Source of the DNA: Hericium rajendrae
Lineage: Eukaryota; Basidiomycota; Agaricomycetes; Russulales; Hericiaceae
Direction: 5' to 3'
Length of the DNA: 64,000 nucleotides
Assembly: GCA_033439255.1 (NCBI GenBank)
Contig: CM065884.1
Location: 2,790,001 to 2,854,000, forward strand
Part shown: positions 58,990 to 64,000 of the stretch, one piece after another
Position numbering within the stretch: the first letter of the stretch is position 1
Layout: every line of letters begins with the position of its first letter
Notes under the pieces: model-generated
Told to the model about the DNA's origin: nothing
What the model saw: the letters and a program-made list of their open reading frames with translations, nothing else
The model's database searches: none
Translations under genes and position numbers: made by a program

Positions 58990-59032
58990 AAAACGAGTAT
59001 CACTCGTGCAGAGCACGAGCGATACTCGTTTT
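58990..59032. repeat. Hairpin 2 of copy B
   Basis: 20-base arms AAAACGAGTATCACTCGTGC and GCACGAGCGATACTCGTTTT around a 3-base loop. The one mismatch would be a G-U pair in a minus-strand transcript. Compared with copy A, paired changes keep the stem. Confidence 0.9.
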
Positions 59033-59466
59033 ATTAGCATGGTACAACGATAAGGGAGACCGTGCTTACTTACCTGAAGGCCCTCAGCTCGGCTCTCAAC
59101 CCTCCTGACTGCGAGGCGATGCGAACCGTCGAGTGTGTGGAGAGGGAGTACGGGGTTGGAGACGAGAGACGAGAAAGTGATGAGGTGGAAAGCGCACGTC
59201 GCGCTTCAGCGAGGACTCGACTTGCGCGGCTAAGTTCTTTCGAGCACAACAAATCGAATAAATCGATTTTAAATCAGAAAAAAAGACAGATATTATAGAA
59301 TGTACATAAAACAATATCCCATGAGAAACGATCGTAGATAATATACCGTAGGCCACAGGCCAGCGAAGACAACTTACTCGGATCTGGCACTTAGCCTCTG
59401 TTGCGGAGCCCGGCAACCTTCGGCCCGCGCGCTCGGCAGCCACGTTTCGGGCCCCGCTCGCAACGC

Positions 59467-59507
59467 CTATATAAGGCATGCGCGACGCGCGTCCTCTCTC
59501 TCTCTTT
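59467..59507 (+). promoter_or_regulatory. TATA block and CT-rich start region of copy B
   Basis: CTATATAAGGCATGC is followed by GCGACGCGCGTCCTCTCTCT, matching 27164-27205 in copy A. CCCGGCAACC lies upstream in both copies (27117 and 59409). Confidence 0.6.
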
Positions 59508-60346
59508 AACCCCCACCATCTCCCGCTTTTATGACCTTTGCTTACTGCTTGCTCTTGTCTTCTTAGCCTCTAAGGTAAAGTCTCTTATGTTTCTTATGTT
59601 TTTACTACTCATGTTCTTATCTTTTTAGTTAATTTCGCTTTTTTGTAGTGATAGTAGGACTTTTAGAGAAGTTTTCTTATCTTTGTTATATTTGTTAGCC
59701 TGATGTATTGTGTAGTTTATTTTCGCTTTTTATTGTCTTGGTATGTTTTTTTGTTGTCTTATCTTTTTTATCTTATCTTTTATTATTATCTTATCTTTTT
59801 TATCTTATCTTTTATTATTATCTTATCTTTCTTATCTTATCTTATCTTAATTTAAAATCTTGCTGTACTCTATCTAGATTATATCTATATATATAATTGT
59901 TTGTATAGTTTGATTAGTTAGTTTATATATTTTGTATTATTGTTATATAATGTGTAATAAAATTTATATTGATTTGTTCTTTTGCTGGTTTGATTATGTT
60001 GCAATATCAAGTTTAACAATTGGTCAAATTTTAAAATAATTTAGATAAATAAAATATAGTGTAGAAAGTTGATATAGTCTTAATAATCTGAGATAAGATG
60101 ACTAGTATTCATATAGCTTATAGTATGAATAGTACACATATAATATATAGTTAGTATAGTTCTTATAGCTACTTTATACTATGATAGCTATGATAGCTCT
60201 CTATAGCTGTCCTATCTGGCTCTATAGCTCTATATAGATGACACTCAAGCTATATAGAGGTATGAAGAAAAGGAGACAGCTATGGAGCTATGAGAACTAT
60301 GTAGTCCATATAGTCATATATAGCTCTGACAATTTTCTCAGATGAT

Positions 60347-61559
60347 GAAGAAGGACATACTAGCATACTGTCACTCATGTGACATTTGTCAGAAAGTGAA
60401 ACATTCCAATCTCACCAAGTACGGCTTTCTCATCCTGAATGCTATCCCCTCTCGTCCTTACGAATCAGTCTCCCTCGACCTCATCGCTGGCCTCACCTGG
60501 TCAAACAACTTTAATGCTATCCTAGTTATCATAGACTGCCTTACTAAGCATGCGCAGTTCATACCGACCACCACCGGTTTGTCAGCCGAAGGATTTGCCC
60601 AGGCATTCATACGCTTCATTGCATGTCATTTTGGCATTCCCATTTCCATTGTCAGCGACCGCGACCCGCGTTGGACTTCAGATTTCTGAAAAGCCATCAT
60701 GAAGTTTCTCAAAACACGCATGTCCCTCTCATCATCGCATCACCCGCAACATGATGGCCAGACTGAAATTGTCAATCAAAAGTTAGAAGTTATGCTCCAT
60801 GCTTATGTTGCCACGGACAAGATGTCTTGGTCGGATTGGCTCCATCTCCTGGAATATGCTTATAACCAAACTGTCCACTCATCAACAGGGCACAGTCCCC
60901 ACTTCCTGCTCTACGGTTATCAGCCTGCCGATGCACTTGATCATCTCACACCAGTTCACAGCCACGTGGCTCCCCAAGTTGACCTCCTTCGCAAAGATGA
61001 GCACGCATTCATAGAAAAGCTGCACTTTCATCGTGAAAGTGCAAGGTTAGCCATTGCCCAAGCCCAGCTGAAACAAAGCGACACTTACAACAAAGGCCGC
61101 AAGCTTCTTGAATTCCAGATCGGCAACGAAGTACTTATCAATCCGCATGCTCTTGAATGGCAGGAATCGAAAGGTGAAGCAGCGAAGCTCACCCAACGTG
61201 CCATCGGTCCGTTCACCATCCAAGAACGCATCAACCCAAAAGTTTATCGTCTTGATATGCCCGACACGTATCCCGGATCCCCCGTGTTCAACCTGGACAA
61301 GCTCCGCCCGTATACGTGCTCTGACCCCGCTTTCGGAACTCGTGATACTTTGCCGGATACCAGACAGTCAAAACCTCGTTCTGAGGAATATCAAGTCGAA
61401 AAGATCGTAGGCCATCGCTATGACCGTCGCCGGCGTCAGATGCTCTACCTCGTCCACTGGGAGGGCTATTTGAACCTGTACGACTCCTGGCTCACAGCTC
61501 GGGATCTCTGTAACGCGCCCAACCATTTATTCAGCTACAAAGCCCACCACGGGTTGTAG
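60347..61559 (+). other. Gypsy-2 integrase and chromodomain part
   Basis: It contains the second half of the zinc-binding region (CHSCDICQK), the catalytic core (YESVSLDLIAGLTWS, IVSDRDPRWTSDF, HPQHDGQTEIVN), a C-terminal integrase region (ILINPHALEWQ-like, FTIQERINPKVYRL) and a chromodomain (EEYQVEKIVGHRYDRRRRQ, YLVHWEGYLNLYDSW). Colinear with Gypsy-1. Part of a broken element. Confidence 0.9.
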
Positions 61560-61752
61560 TCTTCTATCGCGCATATCCACACCATGGCCGTATATTATGT
61601 ATTCCATACATCGCCTGCCCAACAGCGTCTATCTAATCTTATTGCCTAACACCAAGCCCACTTAATATTCATTTCGGCCAAATCCGACGTGCACCAGCAC
61701 TTCACCGCGTTGTCCTAGCTTTCTCTTTCTACCCTCGCCCACCCATCCCACC

Positions 61753-63396
61753 ATGGACAACACCTCCACTGGTCCCACTGCCTGGTTCGTGGGTGGTTGG
61801 GACACCGACGTCGCTATGGCCGAACGACAAGACTATCGCAGCGGCCTTTACTCACTGTGCGCCCACCTTTGCGGCGAAGGCACTCTGCCGTCGTACGACG
61901 ACCTACATGCACGTCTTCAAGACTACCTCATCGAGGAGGCTCGCCCCATCTATTTCACCAAGCTGCACTCCGTCACCTGGGTCGGCTTTGGTGTCGATCC
62001 TGACGTCCATATTAACCTAGGCCCGTCGCCCTCAGGATGGGAACTCCCATCTCTCCCCAGTTTTGAGGCTTCCCTCGTTGACGTGGAATGGTATGACCAC
62101 ACAAAGCCCTGGCGCACGTACCGACCAGTCGTCTCCGAACAGACTGCCTCACAGTGGGTATATCATCCAAGCATGCAGGACATCCTTCTCCCATCAGCGG
62201 GTGCACCACCGCTCGACCTCACTATTCGCCTCACGGTCTTGCATGATATCAAAAGCGTCACCTCAATTGGTTCAGCCCTCGCGCTTTACGTAGGCATAGA
62301 TGTCTTGCCACTAGCAATTCCAGATCCCATGCCACTATTTACAACAGGCTCCCGAGATGCACAAATCGCACTCAGTCACGTGCTGCAAGCAGCTGTGCTT
62401 GAATGACGAGGATTTCTTAGGTGGATGCTCCTCAACCTAGGCTCCGTCTGGGAACATGTGCCCATCGATATCCCGAACTGGCAAACGAAAGTGCATGATT
62501 GGAACCTCACATTCGGCTGGGGCATTGGGACAGTGATTGATTTTTCCACACCCCCAGGGACCTGGCCAGATTTAACCATACTCACATCTCACTGCAATCC
62601 AGTGCGCTATCGCTGGGGCATTTTCTTCCTGAAGGACTCACGACTCATTGGCCTCAATCCCGATGTCCTCGATGCCATAGACTTTCGCACAACAACGAAC
62701 GCAGAGAATACCCGTCGCAAAAAGGCTTCGAAGTCCCATCGCCGGGTCGATCGGTGCCTCCAGCAAACTTCCTCGCAGCCGGCTGCGCCCTCGTCCTCCA
62801 AGCCTGTGTGCGACATGGCATACTACTTGGACGGAGGAGGCAGCTCGGATGATGAAGGCATGCCAATCGAGCCCACCGCCCTGTCGTTCTCCATTCCACC
62901 ACACCCGCCGCTGCGGCCGTCACCCGGCTCTGGGCCCCCGAGTCTAAGTCAAGCTCCAACGCTCCAATCGGGCCGTTCTCGTGAATGCTCGCCACCGCCA
63001 CCGTCTCATCGCTTGCGCCCTCAGTCACCTTCTCCATGCAATGCCCGGGATTGTACCCCCGTACGCGAGTATTCCAAACGGTGCGCATTGTATCGACGAT
63101 CCAGCGTATCCCCGTCCTTTCGCCATCGTAGCTACCGCTACGAGAGGTCGCGTTCCCCAGGACGCGGCCGTCCATACGACCACTACGAACCACGCCGCTC
63201 TCACCCCTACGAGCACTGCCACGATAGGTTCTGTCGTTCACGTTCACCTTCATGCACCCGCTATGTCTCTCGCAGGGGGAGGTCTCGCTCCCCCAGGTCC
63301 CCATACTGTCAACGAGCCTCATCGCCCCACTACGCTGGGCCCCGCTTCACCTACCATGCCCGCAATCCGAGGCACTATTCATGCTCCACGTTGTGA
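61753..63396 (+). other. Gypsy-2 first accessory part after pol
   Basis: Protein-like plus-strand sequence follows a ~190-bp spacer after the chromodomain. It carries INLGPSPSGWELP, WYDHTKPWRTYRPV and GFLRW, shared in order with the Gypsy-1 accessory part (32122-34215). It then has a basic, Arg/Ser/Pro-rich tail with repeated RSRSP-like words (about 63080-63340). Function unknown. The RS-like tail is not seen in Gypsy-1. Part of a broken element. Confidence 0.6.
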
Positions 63397-63489
63397 CCTC
63401 AACACCAGTATTCTGTGTCTCCCGAGCATGCAGCCCACTCCCACACACTGGCATCACTGCCACACGACAATCCGCCGACCTCCTAGGCT

Positions 63490-64000
63490 GATCGTTCTAG
63501 TGACCTCGTGCCTCACACGCCCTTGCCTTCTGCGCTCATGGTGGGGTCCACTTCATCTCGCGCGACATCCACGGGTCCCGCTCCCACTGCCTCCAAGTCA
63601 CCTTCCCGGCAGTCATCCCTGGAGCCAACACTCCTGGCACGCATGAAGGAACCTTCCTTGCAGCCGCCTTCACCGCCCACCCTTCTAGCCCGCATTGGCG
63701 ACGACCTGTACGACGAGCCCCGATCTTTAGCATCCCACATCACCGACAGCGAGCACCTGTCCTTGGCATCCCGCATCACAGACGATGCAGACGATGCACC
63801 GGAGGACGTCGCTATGGACTCGGAGCATTCGGCGGCAATGCAACCCACCACTCCGCCCCTGGCCCCATCGTCCGCACCTGCATTCCAACCGTCTCCACTG
63901 GATTCCGCCGAGCCCCATGTACCCCATGCGCTCGAACTGCCCGATCACCTTGCGGACCTCTCCCATGAAGCGCCAGTGGCACTATCCTTCCCGGCGGGCC
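63490..64000 (+). other. Gypsy-2 second accessory part, cut by the window edge
   Basis: A frame rich in Pro, Ser and Asp has repeated TLLARM, TLLARIGDD, SLASHITDSE and SLASRITDDADD words, matching the SLLxRITDD-type repeats of the Gypsy-1 second accessory part. It runs to the end of the window. Confidence 0.55.

Larger units (their letters stand above)
57584..60344 (+). mobile_element. CATCTGA-family element, copy B, inserted in Gypsy-2
   Basis: The left end is CATCTGAAAAAATGG and the right end ATTTTCTCAGATG, with AT on both sides (57582-57583 and 60345-60346), as for copy A. Part order follows copy A: subterminal AGCTATG/CATAGCT repeats (57620-57830), GC-rich core (57950-58830), hairpin 1 (58839-58868), hairpin 2 (58990-59032), a minus-strand donor-like CTTCAG|GTAAGTAAGC (~59067-59082), a divergent interval, a TATA block (59467-59507), an AT-rich arm with TCTTATC words, and CATAGCT repeats to the end. 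No transposase is encoded. Because it lies inside an already identified element, its ends are known to the base. Confidence 0.9.
29404..64000 (+). mobile_element. Gypsy-2, old Ty3/Gypsy chromodomain element, running off the right edge
   Basis: A 5' LTR and leader (29404-30095), gag, protease, reverse transcriptase-RNase H, integrase, chromodomain and post-pol accessory parts follow on the plus strand. They are colinear with Gypsy-1, and the 3' LTR lies outside the window. The element is broken, with roughly ten or more breaks, plus three large insertions: Gypsy-1 in the leader-gag region, LARD2 before the reverse transcriptase, and CATCTGA copy B in the integrase. It is the oldest layer in the 29-64 kb region because the others interrupt it. 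Confidence 0.85.

Noticed and set aside
57875-59003. Long open frames in the GC-rich core of copy B
   Set aside because: Same reason as for copy A: composition-driven and not shared at protein level.

Overview
This window looks like repeat-rich, gene-poor DNA from a mushroom-forming basidiomycete (Agaricomycetes). The grounds are a KDZ transposase gene of the CxC2 cysteine-cluster type with many short introns (~50-60 bp, GT..AG), chromodomain-bearing Ty3/Gypsy elements, hAT-like debris, and short intron-split uncharacterised genes in decay. No intact host gene could be recognised with confidence. Almost everything is mobile DNA or its remains.

Layout. 1-3548: decayed KDZ transposase gene, cut by the window start. 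4513-5918: a transposon-like element (copy E of what I call the CATCTGA family) lying against a decayed unknown gene (5916-6437). 6880-7314: small hypothetical gene. 8-12.5 kb: MITEs with CATCAGG ends, three tRNA-like heads, and repeats built of ~160-bp units. 14594-19706: a young non-autonomous LTR element (LARD1, minus strand). 20.5-23.6 kb: two decayed, divergently arranged, intron-containing genes of unknown function. 24.6-28.4 kb: a minisatellite region interrupted by CATCTGA element copy A (25153-27985). 28974-29178: microsatellite. 29404-64000: one large Ty3/Gypsy element (Gypsy-2, plus strand) that runs off the right edge and has been repeatedly used as a landing site. Inside it lie a second Gypsy (Gypsy-1, minus strand, 30096-46148, itself holding element C at 36302-39652 and a MITE at 42293-42514), a second young non-autonomous LTR element (LARD2, 50492-55528, with a hAT remnant in one LTR), and CATCTGA element copy B (57584-60344).

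How the parts relate. Gypsy-1, LARD1 and LARD2 share LTR ends (TGTRAC..GTTACA), a G-rich GGGGGCT tract next to the 3' LTR and 5-bp target duplications, and Gypsy-1, Gypsy-2 and LARD1 share a TGGATACATCC segment 3-4 bases inside the 5' LTR. The LARDs are therefore plausibly moved by Gypsy-1-like proteins. Both Gypsy elements carry extra reading frames after the integrase-chromodomain, with conserved motifs of unknown role.

The most unusual material is the CATCTGA family. Its members are ~1.4-2.8 kb, start CATCTGA and end TCAGATG, make 2-bp target duplications, and encode no transposase. Copies A and B contain a very GC-rich core, two strong hairpins (one of which changed on both arms between copies while keeping its pairing), and what look like divergent promoters with a conserved TATA block and a conserved splice-donor-like junction. 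A second odd signal is a ~160-bp sequence unit shared between LARD interiors and the tRNA-headed repeats at 10.8-12.1 kb.
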